Assembly: GCA_036872755.1 (NCBI GenBank) | Contig: JAVHNS010000010.1 | Coordinates: forward strand, 806,001 to 870,000 | Reading direction: 5' to 3' | DNA: 64,000 nucleotides | DNA from: Orbilia blumenaviensis | Taxonomy: Eukaryota > Ascomycota > Orbiliomycetes > Orbiliales > Orbiliaceae | In this document: piece after piece, positions 33,171-45,125 of the stretch | How positions within the stretch are numbered: position 1 is the stretch's first letter | Layout of the letters: each line of letters begins with the position of its first letter | Notes under the pieces: model-generated | What the model saw: the letters and a program-made list of their open reading frames with translations, nothing else | What the model was told of the DNA's origin: nothing | Databases searched by the model: none | Program-made: the position numbers and the translations under genes

Positions 33171-36100
33171 TATCCATCGACATATGCAGATGTCTGCTAT
33201 AACATGTAAGTAAGTAGGTACGGAGTCTACCTATCTGCCAAATCTGCCATCCACATCTGTTCTATTCTATTCTATTCTTGTCTCGTACTTACATACATGT
33301 CTCTCAGGTATCTTGTCTACATCCATCTAGAGATCACGTTCCAGGTAAAACGTACCACGTCCACGTCCATCCTGACATACGCAGCATACCTACTTACGTA
33401 CAATCCTCATACCTAGCCTCCTATCAATTACTCGTGCCTACAAACTACTAGGAAGGCTTACGGGGCAAGAAAAAACAAAAAGGGTATATCCTCGAGGCTG
33501 GAATCAATCGACTCATGCCCGAACCGTCCGCTCACTCGCTCTTACGCCCGTCCGGCGAAGGACTATTCGATAGCGGTATACCGCTATAACCCATGCATCT
33601 TTAATCCCGTAACATACTGACTTCCCTTCCTTTACCTATTTACTTGCACGTACAAAAAAAAAAAAAAAAAAAAAAAACAGACTACTGCTAACATGCTGTT
33701 GCCGCTGCTAAAACACTGGTAATAATCATAATCCGGTGGGGAAACAAACTGCAGTGCAATGTGTGCTCTTTTGCTTATTCTGTCGAGCTCAGGGAAAAGA
33801 AAATCCCACAGACAAGACAAGACAAGGACAGGACAGACAGGAGGGGGACCAGCGGATTTCCAAGAAATCAAAACGCAGCAGCCTTTTCGAAACCATCGGT
33901 GGCTGAACCACTGAACTGGGAGCTGATGTCTAGCTCTGGACAAGTGATCCCAGGCAGAAGTCCCCCCTCCGCATCAGGTCCAAATATCATCACCATCATC
34001 ACCATCACCACTAGATAAAAAATACTTTAAAATGACGAGACATTTTAAAGCGGGAGAACCGGTGCTCCCTTTTTTTTCCTGACTGATCCAATGGGTTGGG
34101 ATACCACCATCCCCATCGAACCTCCTGATATTCATACCATTCATTCCATTGCATTTTGCAATTCGTCCAAACAAATATAAAAAAATATACTCAAATCCCT
34201 CTTTTTCTCCACTTCCGCCCAAAAACCTGTCACAACTTTCCTTCTTGAGCTTAAATACCTTCCCCGGCAAGTTTTTAAATACCCTTTGCAAAAAATTAAT
34301 TTGTTTTTTTAATATATTTTTTTTGTTTTTTCCTCACCACACAAATTCTAACAAATCCTTCACTAACAAAAAATCAATCTGAAATACCCAGTTTTACTTG
34401 CATCTCTCCGAGCACGAAACGACCTAACTATGCCATGTTAATGCTTAGCCGAACCCACCGAACGAACAGTCCTATCGACCCCAATCCCTTTTAGCCATGA
34501 GATGAGGAGAAACGCAGCTGACCTGCACAAGGGGGGGGTTGAAGGAGGAGGTCCTGCAGATGCCTCCCCCATCACGAAAGCCCGTCTACTGACCCTGCCA
34601 TCATACTACTACCACCACCACAAATGTTAGCCGTCCGGCTTACGCCGTGATTTTGATATCTTGTGATCAATGACCGTATTCATCATATGGCTCCAATCTA
34701 TCTATATCCTTACTAATACATCCGTTTGTCCTAGCCTTGGAGTTATTATTTTATTATTTTAAATTATTTTTATTAATTTTTTGAATAACGATAACATCCT
34801 AAAAGGATGCTGGGGGCCCAAAGCGATAAAAACCAGTAATCTCAATAACCGCGGATATCAACGAAAAAAAGAGCAAGCCAAACTTCATGCAAGTCATCCT
34901 CACAAACACAACGAGGAGATCCGTGGACCCCCTACAAAAATATCATGAAACGTCCCACGCGGCTACCGGAAAACGCACAGAACATCTAGCCCTTCCCTTC
35001 TCCCTCAAAAAAAACCACCAGTCAAAGCTGACCCCCTCATCTAGCATCTATTTTCCTTCGCAATTAATTGCTAAACCTGATCCAGCTGTCAGGCCCTAAT
35101 TGGGCAGCACGATCCACCACCCAAAAAACCCCAATCCCGGGAGGGGGATTCGATTCCCGTTCCCATCGTGAGGATTTCCCTGCATCTGATAGTATTATAC
35201 CGCTGTCCCTCGCTCGTAATAACCATGTTTCTAATATCTTTAGAGGAGATGTATCTCATGTGTGAAGTATGTAATGTATGAACGGAACTCTTCCGTCAAC
35301 GCATAGGCCACACCCAGATGCACTGCACTTCCGGCCCCCCAAAAAATCCGACGAACGTTGCATCGACACGTATAAATGCATCCCGTAGACACAAATACAC
35401 ATACCCCCCAGTAACTTTCCCTTCCAGAATTTCTTTTTAAAGCATCACTTAATCAATCAATTCATTAACCCCTGCTTTTTGGGGAAACTCGAACAACCTC
35501 TCCCCCCCCAAAAAAAGAAAGAATACTTCCTTCCCGGCCCGTCCTTGTGCCACGACTTCTTTTGCTTCCTCAGATCTTCCTTTGCCAACGCCCTAAAAAA
35601 CGTCAAAATACACCGCAATTGTATGTGTGTTTGTGAAAAAATGCGGGTGGGGAAAACAAAAAATGTGAACAGCCTCGGCAAGACAGCCGGTGGTAAGTGC
35701 GTGGTGTGTGTGGCCAATTACGAAAGGATTCAAGCCTTTTTCTCACAAACACGAAGCCCGCCAGCCTAAAAAAAACCTAATAAACTACCTAATTGCAAGA
35801 GAAGGCAAAACAAACCCGACGGGATATCGTTTGCTAGCAGTAACTATTTTGCCCGAATGGAGAAATCTCAAAAAGATGGTAGCCTGAAAAGCAAAGCAGG
35901 CAAGCAATCAAGTAAATCAGTGCTGAAGTATAATCCCGAGAAAACGGATTGACCTCCAAAACCGGAGAGACATCGGCCTCCGGCCCCGTTTCTGCGGCAT
36001 GGGGAATACGTCTTTCAAGGTATGCGGCCGCCACAACAACGGGCTGGAACTCGTGGGTTGGGTTATGATTACCTGATACTGGACTCATGCACCGATATGA

Positions 36101-38901
36101 TATGATTATACAACTCGATTGGCGCATCCTGGTTTTTCCACCCGCCAATGCGATAATGCCAGATGATGTTGTTGGTACCTTGTTTTATAACGTTAGAATT
36201 ACAATGATCCTCTGCACGGTAGACTCTATTCCTCCCAGGGCCACCTGCTGCTCCACGGAATTGAAATCCAGCTACACACATGTATTGTACCCCTAGCTAC
36301 ATAACCAACACCTTTGGGGAGAACAGCCATGCACAATAGTACCCCTTCTTAAACGTCAGAACAACGCAATATGCACATACTGCAGGATGGGGTAACTACA
36401 TTACAATCGTACGAGGCTGGACAACGTGGATTTTAAGAAGAAGAGAGAGAGAGAGCGGGGAGGGGAAGAATGCTTTCCTCATAATCTGGAGATATGCAGA
36501 GTATCTTCTCGCGGAGAGGATTGAAGGATAACCCGGCATACGCATACATACATACGTGCGGGGTTCGCGTTCACTTCAATGAGCTGGATCCCAGCTGCAG
36601 CAGGCTGTCCTACGGTATATGTAAGGAGGTACGTACGTGCCTGAAGCCAAGGCAGTCGGTATCATCAGTAGCTATCCGCCCGGGAGGTGCTATAGGTTAA
36701 TTATCCGCCGCTATAATTACATCAAAATCTTGAAGCCTCCTACAATGTGGAAATTTTAATATTATATGGATCCTGAAATCTCGAGGAGTCACTATTGTTC
36801 TCAGATTTGAAGGCAGGCAGGAATTAAATTATTTTACGTTCCTGAATCTGTTGAACGGTTGAGCCAATATCTGATCTATATGTGTCCTGTTCCCAACCAT
36901 TGGCTATGGGTTATCAAATCCCCAGCTGGCAATGGGTGATACACGTACATAACACACATATAATCATACGTATATGTGATATCTCGCGCCTGGCCGGCCT
37001 AGAGCTAGGATCCTATTACCAGTTACACGTCCTCCGTCCACTCATTTATGCCTGCGTCAAACCCCCCAATTCCTAACAATCCTATCAAGCCTGTTACCCC
37101 CAAACTGCATGGCCTGGAGCAAACTGCAGTGTTCGTCCTATGTTAGAAAAACCGTGCCTTGCTTGCACAGATCAAATTGCTTGTGCGATTGTGTTGAATG
37201 ATAGCTACTGCAATATAACTGTGCTTTAATTATAATCTCACATGCCTGCTTGTAAGCTTGTTTGTGCAACGCTGGCACATTGTCACAGTATTCCACGAGA
37301 TAACAGTTTTATCAACCGACGGTAAGCTAGCTGCGATTACTGAATTGAGATCTATCTGTATTTTCTTGAAATTTGAATGACAAGGGGTATTATCGAGCTC
37401 GCTGGCTCGTCTAAAAAAAAACAAGGAAATATTTAGATCCAGATCTTCAGTCATGACCTGCATCGACTCAAGAGCGCTTGAGCTCCCCGAATTCGAAGTG
37501 CGCAAACAATTGACAAGTTGAGGGGGTGTCAAACCAAACCTCTGGAGCTGAGCTCATGTCAAGAATGGCTCAAGCTTCCCTCGTCGGGTATCGACACCGC
37601 CATCTGCACACACACACCCAAAACTCAAAGTTCATACGCCACTAACGGCTCTCGAGCCTCCACTCTGCAGATGTGGCTAAAATATTCGTGATACACGCAT
37701 TACAAGTCATGGGTTTAACTTGGACCCGCTTGGAAGCCACATACCCGTATCAAACAGAAGAAACAGAAAGCTTCTGGAATCATCCGAATCATCATCCGAA
37801 AGGGAACATTATGGGCACGCGGAATGGCTATATTATATTATAGTACCCCCAATTATAATAAACCATGGATTACGCCAGTTTCGAACGGAAAAAAGCTTGT
37901 GCGGTGCCTCTCTTTTTTGTAGGTATGTAAAGTTCAAGTTATCCCGAGGGCTTGGTCTCGTAATGAGTTTTTTTGCCGGGGGAGGCTCGCGTCGTCTGAT
38001 ATTAAGGGTCTTCTATCTCGGTTCAATAGATGCTGACATAGGCTTAACTATAGATGCATATGATATATCTACAGAACATACATATCGTATCAGAAAGCTA
38101 AACGATTGTGAAGCTTGACTTCAAATCTCTTTCTCCAAGGAAAGGCCAAAAGCCTCCAGAATAAGCTTCCACCACCAGCAATCTCCGACCCTTCTCGCCT
38201 CCACAAAAAACATCCACACCAAAGGGAAAAAAGAAGAAGAAGAAGAAACGCTCTGACCATCTCCCCACCTCTATCAAGCCTAGTCCGCCCCCCGGCTAAT
38301 CCACCACAAACCCATGTCCACAAACAAGGGTCTATAGAACATTCCACAGACCTTCTAGCCATACACCACCCAAACGGTTAAATGTCGATGGGGTTTACTC
38401 CGTATTTTTCAATGCACCGAGAAGAAAGAGAGAAAAGAAGATCCACAATGATGGCGGATGATCATGTTTTCGCATCCTATGGCCACAGTACGCCGTTCGT
38501 TTATCCATGGTGCGGGTTGTAAAATGGTTTAGCGCTTCGTATCGATAAAAAAACAGAGGAATCGACTGGTTGATATGCTTTACTAGGTCGAAATAATGAA
38601 CCGGGATTTCCTCGAACAACGGTGCTTGCGCAGGTTATGGCGAGCGAGGATGAGGAAAATGATACTAAGGGCTTGGAGAGCCTATGGGGAATTAGGTTAA
38701 ATAATCACTGGGGTCCACGAGTGCGCGACAGCCGGAAGTTCACCTTTACTTTCTTCCCTCTCGTCCTCTTCTTCCCTTCTTCTCTCGCGGCGATTCTTTT
38801 CTTCTTCATTTCTATTCTTCATCCGTAGAGCTGCCTTATTTTCTCTTTTATTTGTGTTAGAGATATTCATTTGCGCATAGTTGCGCAAAACCGCATTCAA
38901 G
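33171..38901. other. 5.7-kb gene-poor region
   Basis: No frame above about 132 codons and none with a recognisable domain. It has simple sequence: TCTAT repeats near 33260, (A)24 at 33654-33677, CATCAC repeats near 33985-34015, T-rich runs near 34300 and C-rich runs near 35500. A 132-codon frame at 37720-38118 has no ATG start and no motif. The last 300 bases are the promoter of the P450 gene. Confidence 0.45.
33654..33677 (+). repeat. Poly-A tract, 24 bases
   Basis: An uninterrupted run of 24 A residues in non-coding DNA. Nothing nearby resembles a retrogene or a LINE/SINE body, and no target-site duplication was found by eye. Confidence 0.8.
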
Positions 38902-40932
38902 ATGTCGTTATCGAGCATGTCAATGCTCATGCCCTCAGTCGGCATCTGGGAGTACTTCGATTTCGCCCGCGTTTTAATGATCAAGACCGCGAATCTCGTA
39001 GACTGTAAGTTTCAGAAATCTCCAAACTCCGAGAAATCCCGGTCTCGTTAGAAATCGATATCCCATAGATCTAACTTTGTATACAGCTGTAATCGATGGC
39101 CTCCAAAACTTCCAATCTCACAATCCAGATTTCGTCGCCACAACCACCTCCCCACATTTCATAGCCATAGCCCTCTCCCTAATCTCCTGCCTAATTCTAG
39201 CCCCAGTCCCCGAAGCGGCAACAATAGAAGTCCTCTTCAGCTACGGGATCCTCAATTTCGTCTACCTGGGCGTCTTATTAATGCTCCAACTCGACGTTTC
39301 CATCATAATCGAATACTGGCTTCTCCCAAACCTGACCTATCTCGCAACATGCGTGGCCCTGACCCTAATCCGTCGTTTATTCATCTCCCCACTCCGTAGA
39401 TTCCCTGGTCCTGCATCTGCTTCTGTTTCGAACTATTGGATGGCTAAGGAGCTTGGTGCGGGGACGTTTTCAAAGACAATCAGGGATTTACATAGACTGC
39501 ATGATGCGCCTGTGATTAGAACAGGACCTAATGAAGTTAGTGTGAATGATGCCGCTGCTATTGTTAAAATCTATAGTGGGAAGTATCAAAGAGGAAGCTT
39601 TTATGAAGCTGGAAAGTTGAGAGGTCAAGCTTCGATCCGTGAGACGAGGAGCAATTACCACCATACTATCTGGAGAAGAATTTGGTAAGCTTAATACACT
39701 CATAACACTACTTGAAATTAATCGAGTATTGGAATAGAGATGCTAACGGGGCTATAAAAAATAGGGACAAGGCATTCACACCTGGCGAACTCAAACACTA
39801 CGCTGCACAGACTGAAAATGCAACCTCAAAGCTTGTAAATAGCTTGAAGAAGAAAGGTGGCGAAGAAGTTGATTGCACAAAGGTTATGGACGAATTCGCG
39901 CTTGATCTGTAAGACTCTAACCCCGGCCTCTAAACCTACTAAATTATATAAAATCCTAATTCAGAATATAGGGCCTCCCAATTGACCTACGGCGAAGATG
40001 CTGGCCTCCAAGACGGAACTAGCGACAAAACCTACCTCGAATCCATCAGAAAATACCTCTCATGGCTTGGTGTAAGTACTCTCCACCGGCTATTATAAAC
40101 TTCAATTCTTAGCCACCATCTAATAAAACTATAGTTCTACGCCACCCTCCGCAACCTCTCTCAAATGCTCTCCTACACCCGCGATCCTGAGGTCCTAACA
40201 ACCTACTGCTCAAACTCCGAATCCCTCCTCATAAACCGCCAACGCCACCACCCGGACTCCCACGATATAACCTCCCACCTCCTCCTCGAAGACGAAGAAT
40301 CCCGTCGTAAATTCCAAGTGCCCCTCCAACTCGCCGCAAATACCAACTTTTCGCTATTGATGGGTACATCAGTCGGCATCACCTTATCCCAAACGTTCAG
40401 AACCCTCTCCCTTAAAAAGAACATCCAAAATAAATTGTTCCAAGAATTAGATAGCCATATCAAAAAGGGGGGTGATCTATCCACCGAAAGCATCAAGAAT
40501 CTCCCCTATCTCTCCGCTGTAATCAACGAATCTCTCCGTCTCCACAACCCATTCACTACAGGCGTCCACGCCGCAATCGGTGAAAACGGTCTGGATATGG
40601 GAACTTACCGCCTCCCACCTCACACCCAAGTTTACGTCCCAACCCTAACCCTCATGACCGACGAAAAATACTTTGAAAAGGCAGAAGAATATATCCCCGA
40701 ACGCTGGACCGAAAATGAAGAAATGGTAAAGGATAAGAGAGCCTATATACCATTTGGATACGGCCTTCACGCATGTGCAGGGAAACAACTAGCAATCAAT
40801 GAATTAAAGCTAGTTGTTGCAAGGGTTGTAGCTGGGTTTGAGGTTAATGGTGAGGATAATGAGATGGAGTGGAAGGATTATGGAATGGTTCAGCTTGGGG
40901 AGTGGAAGGGAAGGTTTAGGAGTCGTAAGTGA
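38902..40932 (+). CDS. Cytochrome P450 with three N-terminal membrane segments and atypical motifs
   Basis: Five exons (38902-39004, 39087-39684, 39765-39908, 39972-40071, 40135-40932) join in frame to 580 residues. Three hydrophobic segments (about 58-75, 82-103 and 114-130) precede the RRFPGPA hinge, where most microsomal P450s have one. ESLR (447-450) is the ExxR of helix K, ERW follows, and FGYGLHACAG carries the heme Cys at 529. Two changes are notable. The conserved Arg of FxxGxRxCxG is His (527). In the I helix the usual acid-Thr pair is replaced, reading MGTSVGITLS (391-400). Fungal P450s mostly hydroxylate lipids, toxins or secondary metabolites with a reductase partner; the substrate here is unknown and no biosynthetic genes sit beside it. 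The gene appears intact, with no stop or frameshift. It is convergent with the dehydrin-like gene. Confidence 0.9.
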
Positions 40933-41520
40933 TTTTAATAAGTGTAATTGCTTGATTGATTGATAATATTGAGGAGTTTCTTTGTATTAAAATTTGATGT
41001 AAATGTTATTGGAGTGGCTGGGAAGGTCGGCTACAGTTGTATATAAATCTTTAATTAATGGCAGATTCAAATAACTGCCTTATCTATCGAGCTCACCCAT
41101 GATAGATGTTACAATTATCTCTAGTATACCACCTGGTACACAAATGAACTAGTATTCATTTTTAAGTTATCTATTAAACTTAATTGATTAATCATAATGT
41201 AATTTTGTATCTAATTCAATTCCCTTGAGGTTGGTTCACGAGACCATTAACATTCCATGTTGATTATAGTAGAGGATCTACGATGTTTTTATGTTATAGA
41301 AAGAGGGTCAGAATGAAGTTCATCGTAATGAGATTTCGTTTGCCAATTATTATTTAGAATAAGTACATGATTAAACTAAGTACTACTATCCAATATTCCG
41401 CGCGAATAGATTTAACGCCAAATGGAATAGAATCCATTATCAAAAAGCCATATCGTTACTCATTTCCTTTGCTCATAGAATAGAATCCAAAGAATCCATG
41501 CAAGTCGGTTGGTTAACTAT
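40933..41520. other. Convergent 3' intergenic region
   Basis: AT-rich, with no frame of note. It holds the 3' flanks of the P450 and the dehydrin-like gene. Confidence 0.6.
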
Positions 41521-42240
41521 CTAGTAGTTACCATACTTTGGTCCACTGCCAATAGTCTTGCTGCCGTCCATATCGCTATCAACTCTTGGGTCCAACTTAT
41601 TGGCCATATCACTCTTATGCGGTCCAGCCGTAGTCTTGTTGTTATAGCCAGTGTTACCGGTCATGCCAGTACCGGTCGAGCTGCCGTAGGTAGTTCCAGT
41701 ACCAGTGGTGGTATTCCCACCAACAGTGTAGGACCCGTCACGATCACTGTCGACTCTGGGGTCGGCCTTATTCGCCATGTTGGAGCTATGTGGGCCGGCA
41801 GTAGTGGAACCACTATATCCTGTGGTTCCAAAGCCACCGCTGGTGTGGGAGGTCGTGCCGGTGGTAGAGTCGACGAATGGGTCGGCTCTGTTAGCCATGC
41901 TTGAGGAATGTGGGCCGTGGCCGCCAGATGTGGTGGTGCTGCCGTAGGTGCCGGTTCCAGTTGTGCCGGTCATGCCAGACATACCATGGGTACCGTGGGT
42001 TCCGGTGGTGGAGGAGCCATAGGTGTTTCCGGTGCCTACAGTGCGGGAACCATCGCGGTCGCTGTCGACACGAGGGTCGAGCTTATTGGCAGCATTGGAA
42101 TTATGAGGGCCAGCGTTTGTGCTGTCGCTGCCGTAGTAGTTTGGATTGCTTGAGGAGGTGTTGGTGGTAGTACCAGTGGTGGTGGTATCATCCTTGTGGC
42201 CGGTGAGGGCATCCTTAACTTTGTGGACGATGTTCGACAT
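41521..42240 (-). CDS. DPR-motif dehydrin-like stress protein, 239 aa
   Basis: A single exon from ATG 42240 to TAG 41521. The protein is highly hydrophilic, rich in Gly, Thr, Ser, Asp and His, with a single Cys-free disordered composition. It has four repeats built on AGPHxSxxANKxDPRVDSDRDGS at residues 43-69, 109-125, 148-174 and 205-231; in the second, DPR is DPF and the DRDG part is missing. The repeats are separated by TTGTGTYGS-like linkers. This matches the fungal dehydrin-like proteins with DPR motifs (DprA/B/C in Aspergillus), which protect against oxidative, osmotic and pH stress and drought in conidia. The N-terminus MSNIVHKVKDALTGHKDD is amphipathic and basic. An AGGGG stress-element-like sequence lies about 345 bp upstream (42584-42588), which is only suggestive. 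Confidence 0.85.
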   Translation of the reverse strand: MSNIVHKVKDALTGHKDDTTTTGTTTNTSSSNPNYYGSDSTNAGPHNSNAANKLDPRVDSDRDGSRTVGTGNTYGSSTTGTHGTHGMSGMTGTTGTGTYGSTTTSGGHGPHSSSMANRADPFVDSTTGTTSHTSGGFGTTGYSGSTTAGPHSSNMANKADPRVDSDRDGSYTVGGNTTTGTGTTYGSSTGTGMTGNTGYNNKTTAGPHKSDMANKLDPRVDSDMDGSKTIGSGPKYGNY

Positions 42241-45120
42241 TTTGAATTATTTATATTTGGATATTTCCTTTAAAAGGCTGTTTGTATAAAAAAATGTTTT
42301 GAGTTGTAGATTGTTGTATTTTAGATAGCTTCTTATGATTGAGTGTAGATATAGAAGAAAGATCTGGAATTAAGACAGCATCTTGACGCTCTTATATAGA
42401 CGAAATCCATCCTCTCCTATCACATAGACGATTGATTATCTGCCACGTTATGATCTGTGCATGCGGAACAATAGACGTAATGCTTCGAAGTATTTTCAAC
42501 GCTCATGGACGAAATGTTGACATCGTCCTGATGTCATCCCGATGCTACCAAGACGTTAACGTTCTCAAAAATCCACGCTTGCAAGGGGGTGGGCTAATGA
42601 AACCATTATACACGTAAACCCCGAAAGGGTAGCTTAAACACTTAGACCAGCTTAATCATGACTAGTTCCTGCCGTTTAGGCCCTACTGCTGCTCGTTAGA
42701 TTCGATTTATGTTCCAAGGAATCTCTGTAAGGTACTAACATACCAACAATTGGACGCGCGCCCTGTAACGGCCTATACGGCAAAAAGCCAAAGAAGCGGT
42801 AATACTGACGCAAAGGGCGTCACAAGATGTTATTCAAAGTCCTTGGATACTAATAACCATTTTTCCCGATTGAATAAAAAAAAGTATTTCTTTTAGCCAC
42901 CGCCTCGGAGAGTCCTATCCGAACCATCGACTAGGCGGGAAGCGGGTGGGTTTCGTCGATCTATGGGGTTTGACAGGGTGAGGTTCGGAGGCATTTGGTT
43001 TTGCCCTGCGGGCTGCACCCCAAACTGCAGTTTTTCGCGGGGGAAATACATCATGGATGCGCTTACAACGTCATATGTGTTGGGGGGCTAGATCGAAAAA
43101 GATCCGCGATCCGGCCGAAAGCATATGGACTGGGTTTGTTAGAATTCCTGACATCAATTGTTAAAGTCCGAACTGGGTGCAACTGTTCATACATACCTAG
43201 GTACCTACTGTTGAATGCGTCTGTTACCTTGGATCGGTTTATTAATTCCCGCGTGTTCAGATTTTCCGCATTGCATGTTGAACAAGAACAATGTTGCCTG
43301 CGCCACGCACTTTGCCACTGATAGGATTTGGGTTTTCAACAATTGTGGCGACAGCTAAGCTGGGTTGCTGCTAAAGCTTGATTACGTAGGTAATGATAGC
43401 AAGAGATTATTATGCGACGGGTATACCTACCTACTTACGCTAACTTTTTGAGCGTATAGAGCGACTGAGTCTAGACCATGGTTTTGTATTCGATGCAATC
43501 CATGAAATGGTGGACCTTCGAGCACAAACAATAGGCCGCATGGTGTCATAGAATTCTAGAATTTGCCCGAAGCTTAAGAGCAGAGACTCTAGTAGCCCAT
43601 TGGTATTGGTATAGATATATCGGGGCCAATATCTGTGAACGTCGGATTAATGTGTCAGTTGCAAAGCCGTGCTTGAGGTTTTCACCGGCACTAGTTTTGG
43701 ACGGCAGTTAAGTTGGCACTTGTAAATACGTTCTGAGATTGCTACATAGTTGTAGATATATCAAAACCAGAGCGCGACTGATGGGGTTAATTTGTGAATC
43801 TTGTAAATGTAGCTGGATTTATAAGTTTATAGATCTATGGAAAATGCTTGTCTCGTAGACAAAGAAAATTCCCTGTACGTTAGTGTCGATAAGATCAGTT
43901 TATATCAAATTTAAAGCGCCTAGAAAAGCATATGCGGACCCCAATTGATCAACCATTGTGTTGGCATCGCAAACGACGAGCTCGAAAGAAGGAAAACGAG
44001 AAGATTGGTTAGTTGTCACCTCGCAGGTTCGAAGTTGACATTCTATCAAACCCGTGACTTCCCCTAAGCTACGATATAAACATTGTAAACAGCTGGCGCT
44101 CTTTTATGGTACCCAAGCCTTTGAGCAGATCGAACAATGAAATGCCCTTCGTTGAGGCTGGTTTACGAGACCAGAAATATCTATAACCGCCAAGAATGCC
44201 TGCACTGCACCTTGCCCAAAGCTTGGGTATATACCCAGGTACAACATGCATACATACGTATATCAAAAAAACCTCGTATACGAAATATACCCCTCTACCC
44301 GGGATTTGATTACTTAAGTATGTATATATATATGTATACTACGTTTCATATCCCCGCCAGGTGTGCGCTTGGTACCACGTGTATTGGAATACGCTCACCC
44401 GATACGGGCATTTATCCAGTTCGGCCGAGGTTTAAAAGTTTGAAAAATACAACATTTGAGGCTGTAGATGAAGAAACGGAAAGAGGTCCAATGTCTAGAT
44501 ACACTAAGAAATCGAGATACAAAAAAAACTAGGAATTGGTTTGTACTGTAGAGCGTATATCAGATGCAAGAATCTCAAAGTTGTTGATGTTTATAATTAT
44601 ATGAGGCATCAGTCTCTACCTCAAGCAAAGGTCCTTTATGGTTCATTTCATATATACACTGCAGTACTGATCACATAGCTATCAGAACATCTCGAACTTG
44701 GAAAAATAAAAAAGATAGATAAACTTAAAGGGCGCCGGGCTCTTAGGCGGCATTTATCGTTTATAATGGCCAAGTTACTCGTCGCGTTCGCCATTGCGCC
44801 TTTAGTAGCCCCACAATCGACTGTTTGGACTTGGTCACGATGTACATATGTATGCATTTACGAACCCATATGAGGACCGAGGCCAGTTATACATATACCA
44901 TGATTTCGTACATATCTCAGAGATCGGACCAGCTTTAGAATACTAACTTCTGAAGTAACAAGGCGGGTCATTCTTCTCATGGCTTGTTCTACTGGGACCG
45001 TGCTGATCAGCTTGTTGATTGGACGGCGGCGAATAATTAAAATTTGAGGGGATATACTTTTATATGGCATGGCGATAAACCTCAATGGTAAGCTATAAGT
45101 CTCGCTTTAGTTTTGCATCT
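42241..45120. other. AT-rich gene-poor region
   Basis: The first 200 bases are the dehydrin-like promoter. The rest has short frames only (for example 42995-43321, 44137-44532), none with a motif. TATATA runs are common near 44320. No RNA gene was seen. Confidence 0.5.
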
Positions 45121-45125
45121 CTACA

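Noticed and set aside
35130..35175. tRNA T-arm-like sequence (GGGGATTCGATTCCCG)
   Set aside because: The stem does not pair in T-arm register, and no acceptor stem, D arm or anticodon arm is found around it.
37720..38118. 132-codon plus-strand frame
   Set aside because: Begins at TTG without an ATG, has no motif and lies in low-complexity DNA.
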